DNA from: Suttonella indologenes
GTDB taxonomy: Bacteria > Pseudomonadota > Gammaproteobacteria > Cardiobacteriales > Cardiobacteriaceae
DNA: 64,000 nucleotides
Assembly (NCBI RefSeq): GCF_900460215.1
Contig: NZ_UHIA01000003.1
Coordinates: 248,001 to 312,000, forward strand
Reading direction: 5' to 3'
Part shown: positions 33,226 through 41,837 of the stretch, piece after piece
Layout of the letters: each line of letters begins with the position of its first letter
Position numbering within the stretch: position 1 is the stretch's first letter
The notes under the pieces: generated by a model
Database searches by the model: none
Told to the model about the DNA's origin: nothing
What the model saw: only the letters and a program-made list of their open reading frames with translations
Position numbers and translations under genes: made by a program

Positions 33226-33895
33226 GTGCTTTATCCACGGCAGCGCGCAAAGCGCGATTCTCCGCCTCCAACACCTCGATTCTCTGACTAAGCTGCTCAA
33301 TCGCATTCAATACCGGATCAACCACATCGCCGCCCTGCGCATAGGCTTCAAATTTCTTACATTCTTCTTCGCGGCTCGCCACCACCTTGGCGGGAATACC
33401 CACCACCGTGGTATAGGCAGGTACGGGCTTGACCACCACCGCATTCGACCCGATCCGCACATTATCCGCAACCGTAATCGCGCCCAGCACCTTCGCGCCG
33501 GCGCCGATAATCACATTATTGCCAATCGTGGGATGGCGTTTGCCCTGTACCAAGGCGGTAGAAGTGCCGCCCAAGGTAACGCCTTGATAAATACTGACAT
33601 CATCGCCTAATTCCGCCGTCTCGCCAATCACAATGCCCATGCCGTGATCGATAAACAGGCGTCTGCCGGCTTTAACCGCAGGATGAATCTCCACCCCCGT
33701 AAACCAGCGGCTCCAGAGCGACAACCAACGCGCCAGCCAATGCCAACCACTATGCCAGATCGCATGCTGCAGGCGATACGCCGCCACCGCCCAAAAACCC
33801 GAGTGCAAAGATAAAACCGCCCACACGCTGCGCGTCGCCGGATCGCGCTCAAAAACCGTGCGAAAATCCTCGCGCAATAAATTCCACCAAAGCAT
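33218..33895 (-). CDS. cysE: Serine O-acetyltransferase CysE
   Basis: 225 aa. First step of cysteine synthesis: O-acetylation of L-serine. Short N-terminal helical domain, then left-handed beta helix of hexapeptide repeats (GVEIHPAVKAGRRLFIDHGMGIVIGE, and IGNNVIIGAGAKVLGAITV), with the catalytic HG motif. C-terminal coiled-coil tail (EQLSQRIEVLEAENRALRAA). It leads a cysE-desulfurase-carrier operon, linking cysteine supply to Fe-S assembly. Confidence 0.92.
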   Translation of the reverse strand: MLWWNLLREDFRTVFERDPATRSVWAVLSLHSGFWAVAAYRLQHAIWHSGWHWLARWLSLWSRWFTGVEIHPAVKAGRRLFIDHGMGIVIGETAELGDDVSIYQGVTLGGTSTALVQGKRHPTIGNNVIIGAGAKVLGAITVADNVRIGSNAVVVKPVPAYTTVVGIPAKVVASREEECKKFEAYAQGGDVVDPVLNAIEQLSQRIEVLEAENRALRAAVDKAHD

Positions 33896-33903
33896 AACCG
33901 TCC

Positions 33904-35004
33904 TTAAGATTGATAGCGTTTTGTCACAAAAGGCATATTCACTACCTGCATCGGCAACAATTTGCCACGCACCTGCGCCTGCAATACCGTTCCCGCAGCT
34001 GCCGCCTCCGCACTCACCAAACCCATTGCCACCGGCGCATTCACGCTGGGCGCAAAACCGCCGCTCGTTACCTCGCCCACCGCATTGCCCTGCGCATCAA
34101 ATAAAGGCGTATGCGCGCGTACCGGCAATTTGCCCTCGGGACGCAGCCCCACGCGTTTGCGCGCCGCACCTGTCGCCAATTGCGCCGCCAAAGCCTCGCT
34201 GCCCCAATAGCCACCTGCTTTTGCCCCCTCGGGACGGCGCGATTTAGCAATCGCCCATAACAAGCCCGCTTCCAAAGGCGACACATCGCTGCGCAAATCC
34301 TGCCCATACAAACACAAACCCGCTTCCAGACGTAGCGAATCGCGCGCGCCCAAACCAATCGGCAGCACGCGGCTATCCGCCAGCAAACGCGCAAAAAAAG
34401 TCTCGACAAAAGCCTCGGGAATCGAGATTTCAAAACCGTCCTCGCCCGTATAACCCGAGCGGCTGACCCAGCAAGCCACGCCGTCAAACAAATACTCCCC
34501 ACCGCGCATAAAGCCCAATTCGCGTACCTGCGGCTGCCATTGACTCAAAACATCTACCGCCGCCGGCCCCTGCACAGCCAATAAAGAACGATCTTGCCAA
34601 TACTGCACCCGTTCCTCACCGAAAGCCGCACGCAAACGCGCCACATCATTATCCTTGCGCGAAGCATTCAGCACCACATAAAAATCCGCTTCGCGGCGCG
34701 TAATCATCAAATCATCTTCCACGCCGCCTTGCTCATTCAGCAGGAAGGAATACATCTGCTGCCCAAGCGCCTTATCCGCCGTATCCACAGGAAACACCGA
34801 CTCCAATTCCGCCGCGCTGACCTTCAGCAAGACCTGCCCCATATGCGAAACATCAAACACACCCGCCTGCGCGCGCGTATGCAAATGCTCCTGCAAAATC
34901 CCGCCGCCATACTGCACAGGCATGGCATATCCTGCAAAATCCACCATTTTTGCGCCTAAGCGCACATGTTGATCATATAAAGCCGTGTGTAAACTATCGC
35001 TCAT
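33904..35004 (-). CDS. gcvT: Glycine cleavage T protein (aminomethyltransferase)
   Basis: 366 aa from MSDSLHTALYDQHV at 35004 with GGAGCG ribosome-binding site; the frame extends to 35019. Tetrahydrofolate-dependent release of ammonia in glycine cleavage. VDFAGYAMPVQYGGG, HTRAQAGVFDVSHMGQV and RSGYTGEDGFEI are GcvT signatures. No gcvH or gcvP adjoins it. Confidence 0.94.
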   Translation of the reverse strand: MSDSLHTALYDQHVRLGAKMVDFAGYAMPVQYGGGILQEHLHTRAQAGVFDVSHMGQVLLKVSAAELESVFPVDTADKALGQQMYSFLLNEQGGVEDDLMITRREADFYVVLNASRKDNDVARLRAAFGEERVQYWQDRSLLAVQGPAAVDVLSQWQPQVRELGFMRGGEYLFDGVACWVSRSGYTGEDGFEISIPEAFVETFFARLLADSRVLPIGLGARDSLRLEAGLCLYGQDLRSDVSPLEAGLLWAIAKSRRPEGAKAGGYWGSEALAAQLATGAARKRVGLRPEGKLPVRAHTPLFDAQGNAVGEVTSGGFAPSVNAPVAMGLVSAEAAAAGTVLQAQVRGKLLPMQVVNMPFVTKRYQS

Positions 35005-35067
35005 CTTACGCTCCTGCAAATCAAAAACTTAGCATATCATGCTGAAGCAATTTTTAACTGAAAAAAT

Positions 35068-35096
35068 TTGATATTTTCTATTTACGCTTTTAAAAT
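35068..35096 (+). promoter_or_regulatory. Sigma-70 promoter of infA
   Basis: TTGATA (35068-35073), a 17-base spacer and TAAAAT (35091-35096), 31 bases before the infA ATG. Spacing and both hexamers are close to consensus. Confidence 0.75.
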
Positions 35097-35127
35097 AGCG
35101 CGGCTTTTTATTAATACACAGGAAAAA

Positions 35128-35346
35128 ATGTCTAAAGAAGAAAATATTGAAATGACAGGTACCGTCATTGAAACCCTACCCAACACCATGTTTCGCGTTG
35201 AATTGGAAAACGGACACCAAATCAATGCCCACATCTCCGGCCGCATGCGCAAACACTATATCCGCATCCTCACCGGCGATAAGGTCAAAGTCGAAATGAC
35301 GCCTTACGACCTCAGCAAAGGACGCATTATTTTCCGTGAAAAATAA
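35128..35346 (+). CDS. infA: Translation initiation factor IF-1
   Basis: 72 aa from the ATG at 35128 with AGGAA just upstream; the frame extends further but the promoter spans that part. Single S1/OB fold: MTGTVIETLPNTMFRVELENGHQI and GDKVKVEMTPYDLSKGRI are universal. Binds the ribosomal A site during initiation. A strong terminator follows. Confidence 0.97.
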   Translation: MSKEENIEMTGTVIETLPNTMFRVELENGHQINAHISGRMRKHYIRILTGDKVKVEMTPYDLSKGRIIFREK

Positions 35347-35350
35347 TCCC

Positions 35351-35376
35351 AAAGCCGCCCAAGGCGGCTTTTTTTC
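35351..35376 (+). terminator. Terminator after infA
   Basis: AAAGCCGCC pairs with GGCGGCTTT around CAA, then TTTTT. Confidence 0.9.
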
Positions 35377-35417
35377 CAAAATAAGAAAACATACCACCGC
35401 AAAAAGAAGACATTATT

Positions 35418-35933
35418 ATGATAGATCTCTCCCTCCAATCTTTTGAAGATGCGTTAAAAAATATTCGCGAACATATTCCCGACTACGACTACCAACCCGG
35501 CACCCTGCTCAATTTCCGCCTCTTGCAAACCCTCAGCCGCGCCGCCTATCATTATTACGACACATGGTTGGCGCAATACGATATGAGCACCTTGGAATAT
35601 TTTACGCTCACCTTGCTCTACGGCTCGCTCAGAGGCTACCTTACACCCTCAGAAATCAGCGATATATTAAGCATCACGCGCACCGGCGCCACACGCTTGG
35701 GCGATCGTCTAGTCTCGACCGAATGGGTCGTCCGCGAAATTAGCGCCGAAGACCGCCGTAGCGTCAAACTGCGCATTACGGAAGAAGGACGCAAACTCAT
35801 GGAACAAATCACGCCGCAACTCTCCGAAGTACGCAAACATATGTGGCAAGACCTCAGCGAAGAAGAAATTCAAATTATGGAAAGAGGAATACGCAAACTC
35901 ATTCAACGCTTGGAAAACACGCCTTTTCCCTAA
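35418..35933 (+). CDS. MarR-family transcriptional regulator
   Basis: 171 aa. Winged helix-turn-helix: LTPSEISDILSITRTGATRLGDRL is the recognition region and VREISAEDRRSVKLRITEEGRKL the wing. Longer N-terminal helix as in the MprA/EmrR group that senses small aromatics and represses efflux. No adjacent transporter; MITE A7 follows 32 bases after the stop. Confidence 0.88.
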   Translation: MIDLSLQSFEDALKNIREHIPDYDYQPGTLLNFRLLQTLSRAAYHYYDTWLAQYDMSTLEYFTLTLLYGSLRGYLTPSEISDILSITRTGATRLGDRLVSTEWVVREISAEDRRSVKLRITEEGRKLMEQITPQLSEVRKHMWQDLSEEEIQIMERGIRKLIQRLENTPFP

Positions 35934-35965
35934 AAGCTTCATGTACAATATCAAAACGGCAGATA

Positions 35966-36054
35966 TAGTCTCTTAACTTCAAAATGAGATTATTCTAAGC
36001 GCTTCTCCTGACAAAATGCGTATCTCTAAGTCTCATTTTGAAGTTAAGATACTA
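35966..36054 (-). mobile_element. MITE family A, copy 7
   Basis: 89-bp reverse copy flanked by TA. Together with the D element and a B relic it fills the 540-base gap between the MarR gene and lipA. Confidence 0.9.
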
Positions 36055-36111
36055 TACAAACCCTAGAGAAAAATAAAAGCCGATACCCTCTTATTTCTTT
36101 GCAATGCTCAG

Positions 36112-36381
36112 AATAAATAAGGACAAGTTTTATAGTCAATTCATGGCAAAATTAATCATTTTTTTCAATCGGGTAGATCGGATACTTGTATCCGACATTA
36201 CTTAAAATATAAATTTGTCGGATTCAAGAATCCGACCTAATCCTTATAAATTAGTAGTTTAGATATTTATATCCAACACAATTTGTCATGCGAGTGCTTT
36301 CCGGCATAAACGCCTAAGCTAAGGTTAAAAATATAATGTTCGTATTTGTCATGAATTGACTATATTTTGTCCTTATTTATT
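36112..36381. repeat. 15-bp perfect inverted repeat split by MITE D
   Basis: AATAAATAAGGACAA (36112-36126) and TTGTCCTTATTTATT (36367-36381) lie just outside MITE D. Removing D and one TA brings them together as a hairpin with a short T/A-rich loop. The original hairpin could have been a terminator between the convergent MarR and lipA genes. Confidence 0.6.
36133..36362. mobile_element. MITE family D, full copy
   Basis: 230 bp with terminal inverted repeats TAGTCAATTCATG and CATGAATTGACTA, flanked by TA. The A/T-rich centre contains a short palindromic GGATACTTGTATCC motif and no ORF. Its last 30 bases recur at the end of the uraA remnant. Confidence 0.78.
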
Positions 36382-36408
36382 TTCTCTTAAGCAAACATAG
36401 GTTTGGCA

Positions 36409-36476
36409 CTCGAATCATTGAAAAAACTTACAGCACTAACTCGTCTTGTACCGCCTTTCCATTTCTCCAATAATCA
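36409..36476 (+). mobile_element. Degenerate MITE family B relic
   Basis: CATTGAAAAAACTTACAGCACTAACTCGTC and CCATTTCTCCAATAATC follow the B consensus with many differences and an internal deletion. It ends at the lipA 3' end. Confidence 0.5.
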
Positions 36477-37451
36477 CTACAAGACCTCTTTTGCCGACAT
36501 ATCGGCATGATAGGAAGAGCGCACCATCGCGCCGGAGGCGACATGAATAAAGCCCATTTCCTTGCCTTTGGCGGCAAACATCTCGAATTCTTCAGGCGTG
36601 TAATAACGCTTGACCGGCAAATGGTGCTGAGAGGGCTGGAGATATTGCCCGATAGTTAGCATATCGACATCATGCGCGCGCAAATCTTGCATCACTTGCA
36701 AAATCTCATCGCTCTCTTCTCCCAATCCGACCATGACGCCCGATTTGGAAATCACTTTTTTCGTACAGGCCGCCTTATAGTCTTTCAATAATTTCAATGA
36801 ATTGCCATAATGCGCGCCGGGACGCACCGCCTCATATAAACGCGGCACGGTTTCCATGTTGTGGTTAAACACATCCGGCGGCGTTTGCAGCAGAATCTCG
36901 AGCGCGATTTCTTCGCGACCGCGAAAATCCGGCGTCAAAATCTCAATCGTCATGCGCGGCGCCAACGCGCGGATTTCGCGGACACAGGCGGCAAAATGCG
37001 CCGCACCGCCGTCGCGCAAATCGTCGCGATCCACGGAAGTAATCACCACATGCGACAAACCCAAATTGCTGACCGTTTCCGCTAAATGGCGCGGCTCATT
37101 CTCATCCAAAGCATTCGGACGCCCATGCCCGACATCGCAAAAGGGGCAACGACGAGTACAAATATCGCCCATAATCATGAAAGACGCCGTCCCGACACGA
37201 AAACACTCGCCCAAATTCGGACAACTCGCCTCTTCGCAGACGCTATGTAATTTCTGTTCGCGCATCAAACCCTTAAGCCGCTCAACCTCCGGCCCGCCGG
37301 GAAACTTCGCCCGAATCCAACTCGGTTTACGCAAACGCTCTTGCCCGACATGCTCGACATTAATCGGAATTTGACGGATTTTATCCGCCCCTTTACGCTT
37401 AACACCCATCGCATTGGGCTTATGAACAATCGGGGATTCTGCTTCACTCAT
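36477..37451 (-). CDS. lipA: Lipoyl synthase
   Basis: 324 aa. Radical SAM enzyme that inserts two sulfurs into octanoyl groups on lipoyl domains. Radical SAM motif CTRRCPFC (Cys-x3-Cys-x2-Cys) near residue 94; second cluster cysteines in CEEASCPNLGEC; C-terminal RSSYHAD serine. Full length. No lipB adjoins it; rluB is 27 bases upstream. Confidence 0.96.
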   Translation of the reverse strand: MSEAESPIVHKPNAMGVKRKGADKIRQIPINVEHVGQERLRKPSWIRAKFPGGPEVERLKGLMREQKLHSVCEEASCPNLGECFRVGTASFMIMGDICTRRCPFCDVGHGRPNALDENEPRHLAETVSNLGLSHVVITSVDRDDLRDGGAAHFAACVREIRALAPRMTIEILTPDFRGREEIALEILLQTPPDVFNHNMETVPRLYEAVRPGAHYGNSLKLLKDYKAACTKKVISKSGVMVGLGEESDEILQVMQDLRAHDVDMLTIGQYLQPSQHHLPVKRYYTPEEFEMFAAKGKEMGFIHVASGAMVRSSYHADMSAKEVL

Positions 37452-37478
37452 GATGATTCTCCAAGTGTTTTTATAGAC

Positions 37479-38276
37479 TTAGCGCGGACGCGGCATTTTA
37501 TCACGCACAGGCTTAGTACGCACTAATGCCATTAAATCAGACAATTCTCGCGGCTCAAGCAAACGATGTTTGCCGGCAGGCAAAGATTTCGGCAAGCTCA
37601 CATTGCCGTAGCGAATGCGTTTTAATCGGCTGACTTGACAGCCCACCGCTTCCCACAGACGGCGCACTTCGCGATTGCGCCCTTCTTTCAGCACCACGGA
37701 ATAATAGCGGTTGTATTGTGTGTCGTCATCATTCAAAGTCTGCAAAGGCTGAATATCGTCAAATTTGGCGAAGCCGTCTTCCAACATCATGCCCTTGCGC
37801 AGTGCCTGCAAGGTTTCTTCATTCACTTCCCCTGCCACGCGCACCCAATATTCGCGCTCAATCTCGGTACTGGGATGCATCAATTTATTCGCCAAAGCGC
37901 CGTCATTGGTAAAGAGCAGCAGACCGGCGGTATTGATATCCAAACGCCCGATGGCCACCCAGCGCCCCTGATGAATACGCGGCAAACGGCGGAAAACCGT
38001 CGGACGCCCTTCTTCATCTTTGCGTGTACAAATCTCGCCCACAGGCTTGTGATACATCAAAACCATACGCGGCGATTCCTGTTCCGCCGCCACACGCAGC
38101 GTCCGCCCGTCAAGGCTAAAACTCTCATGCCCGCTCACGCGCTGACCAATCTCCGCCGGCTTGCCGTTCACGCGCAAACGCCCTTCTTCAATCCACACTT
38201 CTATCTGCCGCCGCGAAGCAATACCGCGGCTTGCGAGAAATTTCTGAATGCGTTCATACTCTTGTTTCATCTTCAT
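37479..38276 (-). CDS. rluB: 23S rRNA pseudouridine synthase RluB
   Basis: 265 aa. Modifies U2605 of 23S rRNA in E. coli. N-terminal S4 domain (RIQKFLASRGIASRRQIEVWIEEGRLRVNG), catalytic Asp in GRLDINTAGLLLFTNDG, then REYWVRV and EGRNREVRRLWEAVGC. It overlaps scpB by 23 bases, giving scpA-scpB-rluB order. A second ATG at 38270 is possible. Confidence 0.9.
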   Translation of the reverse strand: MKMKQEYERIQKFLASRGIASRRQIEVWIEEGRLRVNGKPAEIGQRVSGHESFSLDGRTLRVAAEQESPRMVLMYHKPVGEICTRKDEEGRPTVFRRLPRIHQGRWVAIGRLDINTAGLLLFTNDGALANKLMHPSTEIEREYWVRVAGEVNEETLQALRKGMMLEDGFAKFDDIQPLQTLNDDDTQYNRYYSVVLKEGRNREVRRLWEAVGCQVSRLKRIRYGNVSLPKSLPAGKHRLLEPRELSDLMALVRTKPVRDKMPRPR

Positions 38277-38787
38277 TTCCTTCTAAAGCCGTCAAATTCG
38301 GCATCGGCGGCAAATCTGCCGAACTTGCCAAGCCAAAATCATCTAAAAAAACCGTCGTTGTCGCCAATAACTCCGGACGGCCGGGCATCTCACGCCGCCC
38401 GACAACCTCAATCCATTCCAAATCGAATAATTGGCGATAAATGCCGCTGCTTGTCACCACCCCGCGCACTGCATCTATCTCCGCGCGCGTAACCGGCTGA
38501 TGATAAGCAATATACGCCAAAGTTTCCCAAAAGGCGCGTGAAAACCGCGGCGGCTGCGCCTCCGCCAAAGCTAAAATATCGGCGAAATACGCTTCTCTTA
38601 ACTGCAAACGCCAACCGCTTGCCACCTTCGCCAAGCGCATCGCCGAGTTCTCGTAACGCATAGCCAAGTCTTGCAAAGACGCCTCAATCTCCGCTTCCTG
38701 CGCCTGCAAAGCGATGGCCAGCATATTAACCGTTAACGCCGTATCGCGGGTAAACAACAATGCCTCAATGCGATTTGCCAAACTCAT
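38254..38787 (-). CDS. scpB: Chromosome segregation protein ScpB
   Basis: 177 aa from MSLANRIEALLF at 38787. Tandem winged-helix protein that joins ScpA and SMC. PVTRAEIDAVRGVVTSSGIYRQL is the family signature. The start overlaps the scpA stop by four bases (ATGA). The C-terminus runs into rluB. Confidence 0.92.
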   Translation of the reverse strand: MSLANRIEALLFTRDTALTVNMLAIALQAQEAEIEASLQDLAMRYENSAMRLAKVASGWRLQLREAYFADILALAEAQPPRFSRAFWETLAYIAYHQPVTRAEIDAVRGVVTSSGIYRQLFDLEWIEVVGRREMPGRPELLATTTVFLDDFGLASSADLPPMPNLTALEGNEDETRV

Positions 38788-39563
38788 GCCGCCTGCCTCG
38801 CACGTAATAACACCTCCGCAAAAGCGTCTTCCTGCCGCCACTCCAACACCTGCGCGCGATCCAATTCCAGCATCGCCATCAAACTGACCACCAAGCCCGG
38901 ACGCCCTTCATCGGAATGATAAAAGCCCTGCAAAGCATGCCAACCTGTCTGATGCTGCAAACGATTTTCCATCATTTCCACGCGTTCCGCCAAAGAATAA
39001 GCCTCGCGCTCCACCTCATGCGCACGCCGCAAAGCCTGCCGTTCATAAATCGCCGCCAACATCTGCTGCAATTTATTCACATCGCGTGCCGGCTTAATAA
39101 TCGGCACAATGCCTGCCGGCGCCTGCTGCGCCGATAAAGCAAAACCGGCATCCAAGCGCGCCAAATCCGCCAAACGCTCCGCCAATTGCAAGGTCTGTGC
39201 ATAAATCAAGAGACGATCCGCCAATTCCGCCCGCGGATCAGGCTCCTGCGACTCCGCATCATGACGTTGCGGCAGCATCATGCGCGCCTTAATCTCGGCT
39301 AAAGTCGCCGCCATTAGCAAATATTCCGCCGCCAAATCGATATCAAGGGCTTGCATCATCTCCATATACGCCAAATATTGCTCGGTAATCAGGCTGACCT
39401 CAATATCTAAAATATCCATATTCTGCTTACGGATCAGATAAAGCAATAAATCCAGAGGCCCTTCAAAGGTTTCCAGCAAAACCCGCAACGCCTCGGGCGG
39501 AATATACAAATCTTTGGGCAAAGTCTTCACAGGTTCGCCGAATACTAAAATCTGCTGCTGCAC
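38784..39563 (-). CDS. scpA: Kleisin-like segregation protein ScpA
   Basis: 259 aa from the GTG at 39563 (VQQQILVFGEPVK), preceded by GAGGG; a GTG at 39605 would add 14 residues but overlaps a TATAAT box at 39590-39585. EGPLDLLLYLIRKQNMDILDIEVSLITEQY and AAEYLLMAATLAEIKARMMLP are ScpA signatures. Part of a condensin-like complex; no smc gene is in the window. Confidence 0.92.
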   Translation of the reverse strand: MQQQILVFGEPVKTLPKDLYIPPEALRVLLETFEGPLDLLLYLIRKQNMDILDIEVSLITEQYLAYMEMMQALDIDLAAEYLLMAATLAEIKARMMLPQRHDAESQEPDPRAELADRLLIYAQTLQLAERLADLARLDAGFALSAQQAPAGIVPIIKPARDVNKLQQMLAAIYERQALRRAHEVEREAYSLAERVEMMENRLQHQTGWHALQGFYHSDEGRPGLVVSLMAMLELDRAQVLEWRQEDAFAEVLLRARQAA

Positions 39564-39735
39564 GCCACCCTCAAAAAATGGCGCATTATACCGTTTTACA
39601 CTCACACTTACCGCAATTTATGCCGACTAAATCCCAATCAGAGAAACAGAAATTGATACACAGCGGGAGGTGTGCTAACCGTAGAAAAGGCATAGCAAGA
39701 CGAGCAGCCTTAGGTTTTTTCAATTCTAAGATATA

Positions 39736-39840
39736 TAGTCAAAGAAGTGAAAAAGTATTACGGCGTTGGCTCGCCTTGCCGTACGCTCTTGTACTGTCTG
39801 CGGCTCGCCGCCTTGTACTACTTTTTCACTTCTCCGACTA
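39736..39840 (+). mobile_element. MITE family B, copy 7
   Basis: 105 bp with the GTGAAAAAGTA variant of the left end, flanked by TA. It directly abuts MITE E, sharing TATA at the join. Confidence 0.9.
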
Positions 39841-39941
39841 TAGTCTCTTCAGATTAAAATGACACACCTTAAAACAACATATTTAAATATTTTTCAATAT
39901 GTTGAAAATTTTTTATCATCTCATGTTAATCTGAAGAACTA
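39841..39941. mobile_element. MITE-like family E
   Basis: 101 bp with ends TAGTCTCTTCAGATTAA and TTAATCTGAAGAACTA, and an inner palindrome (ACATATTTAAATA/TTTTTCAATATGT). Flanked by TA. Only one copy is in this window, so the family is tentative. With B7 it fills the gap between scpA and sspB. Confidence 0.65.
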
Positions 39942-39972
39942 TAATATCGCCCTTGCTTTAGCGCCACAGTAA

Positions 39973-39995
39973 TAAAAAAAGCGGCAAGGCCGCTT
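39973..39995 (-). terminator. Terminator after sspB
   Basis: AAGCGGC pairs with GCCGCTT with a T-run on the minus strand; the stem overlaps the last sspB codons. Confidence 0.7.
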
Positions 39996-40413
39996 ATTTG
40001 ACAATTTTTAAATGACTGGCCTTAGATTTATCGGCAGCTGCTTTCTTTTCCTCTTTTATCGGGGAATTCTTCGGACCTTCCGCCACATCGGGCGCCAATT
40101 CAAACCAAGAGCCCTGATTATTCTCACGTGCCAATAAGGCGGCAATCGCCGGCATTGCCACCGCAACCCGATGCGGCTGCCCTGAAAAACGCGTACTGAA
40201 ATAGACCGCATCATTCTCAATTTGGCAATCAGGCGAAGCGCTAGGGGAAATATTGAGCACCAACTGCTCGTCTTGCAGCAGATGCTCCGGCACGCCACTC
40301 ACCCAACCTTTATTCGGATAAGCAATGATTAAATGCGGCGTGCAGTCATTATCTACCAGCCATTGATAAATGGCGCGCAAAAGATAAGGCTTTTGGTCGC
40401 TCATTGGCGTCAT
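39994..40413 (-). CDS. sspB: ClpXP specificity-enhancing factor SspB
   Basis: 139 aa. Adaptor that brings ssrA-tagged proteins to ClpXP. KPYLLRAIYQWLVDNDCTPHLIIAYPNKG and AVYFSTRFSGQPHRVAVAMPAIAALLARENNQG are SspB signatures, followed by a charged tail ending HLKIVK that docks on ClpX. Start MTPMSDQ overlaps the sspA stop by four bases; the ATG at 40404 is an alternative. Confidence 0.93.
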   Translation of the reverse strand: MTPMSDQKPYLLRAIYQWLVDNDCTPHLIIAYPNKGWVSGVPEHLLQDEQLVLNISPSASPDCQIENDAVYFSTRFSGQPHRVAVAMPAIAALLARENNQGSWFELAPDVAEGPKNSPIKEEKKAAADKSKASHLKIVK

Positions 40414-41060
40414 AGCACATATTCGGGACGCAATCCCGCCTCATATTTAGACAAAGCCTTTTTGAAATATTCCTGTTTGAAATGGAAATCCATATATTTA
40501 AACAGAGATTGTGTAAAAGCATTTTTCGGCAAATCGATTTCCAAATGCTGCAAACGCCATAAGACAGGCAAAATGCAGCAATCTAATAAAGACAATTCCT
40601 GACCGATAATATAATGGCTGTTTTTAATCATCGGCGAGAACTGCACAATCTGCTCGCGCAAAGTCTTTTGATACGCCTTTTTCTTGGCAGGGCTGAGTTT
40701 CTCATGCTCCAATTGATTAACCAAATCATACCATTGTGCTTCGATTTCCAAACCGAACAAACGGATTTTCGCCCGCAATTCCGCTTCAATCGGCATCAGC
40801 GCCGGATGCGGAAAACGCTCGTCCAAATATTCGGAAATCACGCGATCATTAATCAGAACCAAATTCCGATCAAACAAAGTCGGCAGACGACCGCTCGGAT
40901 TAATTTCCAATAAGTCTTCCGGCAAATTGTCAGCATCCACTTCAATGTAATCAATTTCCAAATCTTTGGCATAACTGACTAAACGGATGCGATGACTTGA
41001 AATATATTTGGGGCTGCTCACCAGAGCAAGCCCACCGCGTTTTTGACTGACAATACTCAT
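40410..41060 (-). CDS. sspA: Stringent starvation protein SspA
   Basis: 216 aa. Glutathione-S-transferase fold, RNA polymerase-associated in E. coli. Thioredoxin-like N-terminus (KYISSHRIRLVSYAKDLEIDYIEVD, INPSGRLPTLFDRN) with Pro-Thr cis-proline, and a helical C-terminal domain. It lies 17 bases after petC and forms the petABC-sspAB unit seen in Pseudomonas. Confidence 0.92.
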   Translation of the reverse strand: MSIVSQKRGGLALVSSPKYISSHRIRLVSYAKDLEIDYIEVDADNLPEDLLEINPSGRLPTLFDRNLVLINDRVISEYLDERFPHPALMPIEAELRAKIRLFGLEIEAQWYDLVNQLEHEKLSPAKKKAYQKTLREQIVQFSPMIKNSHYIIGQELSLLDCCILPVLWRLQHLEIDLPKNAFTQSLFKYMDFHFKQEYFKKALSKYEAGLRPEYVL

Positions 41061-41077
41061 GAAATGTCTGTACCTGA

Positions 41078-41836
41078 TTATTTAATATCTCGCCAATATT
41101 CCCGCTTGAGGAAATAGAACACGATTGTTAATAAGACCATGAACAATAGCACCCAAGGCCCCATTGCCGCACGGTTGAGCGCCGAAGGATCAGCGACATA
41201 AGTTAAGAAATTGGCAATATCGTAAGATAACTGCTTATATTCTCCCGGACTCATGCTGCCTGTTTGAATCAAGTCAAAACCGGCGATTTCTTTCGTGGTC
41301 GAACATTGTCCGTCGATGCAGCTTTCATGCTCTTCATAGACCGGCGTTTGCAGACCTTGGAACTGCCAGAGCGGATTAGGCATGCTCGCCCCCGGGAAGA
41401 CCGAATTGTTAAAACCTAATGGGCGGCTGTCGTCCACATAAAAACCCAACAGATAGTTATACACATACTGCCCTGTTTTCGCGCGGGCAGTCAGCGATAA
41501 ATCCGGCGGCGCCGTGCCTAGCCACTTCGCCCCCTCTTCTTTTTGCATCGCGCTGTGCATTTGTTCAACGACACCGACGCCTGTGAAAATCAGATTTTCT
41601 TCGCCGACTTTAGGGTCGATACCTAAATCTTTGAACATGCGGTTATAGCGTTGAAATTCCAAGCCATGACAACCGGCACAGAAATTAACAAAGTAACGCG
41701 CGCCTCGCTGCAAAGATTGCTGGTCATTGATATTGGCAGTAAAGGATTCATGCGGATAACCGCCGCCACCTGCCGCCATTGCCTGTCCGATTATGGTCAC
41801 GCCAAGTAGCGTGAGTAATATTTTTTTGATATTCAT
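41078..41836 (-). CDS. petC: Cytochrome c1 of the bc1 complex
   Basis: 252 aa. Signal peptide, heme c motif CAGCH at residues 53-57, and ligand-bearing SMPNPLW segment (Met axial ligand in FPGASMPNPLW). C-terminal membrane anchor (GPWVLLFMVLLTIVFYFLKREYW). It accepts electrons from the Rieske protein and passes them to soluble cytochrome c. Confidence 0.95.
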   Translation of the reverse strand: MNIKKILLTLLGVTIIGQAMAAGGGGYPHESFTANINDQQSLQRGARYFVNFCAGCHGLEFQRYNRMFKDLGIDPKVGEENLIFTGVGVVEQMHSAMQKEEGAKWLGTAPPDLSLTARAKTGQYVYNYLLGFYVDDSRPLGFNNSVFPGASMPNPLWQFQGLQTPVYEEHESCIDGQCSTTKEIAGFDLIQTGSMSPGEYKQLSYDIANFLTYVADPSALNRAAMGPWVLLFMVLLTIVFYFLKREYWRDIK

Positions 41837-41837
41837 A

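Noticed and set aside
31763..33306. The desulfurase frame extended 27 residues upstream to 33306
   Set aside because: The extension is antisense-phase sequence overlapping cysE; MTDWAYFDYSAST at 33225 is the usual family start.
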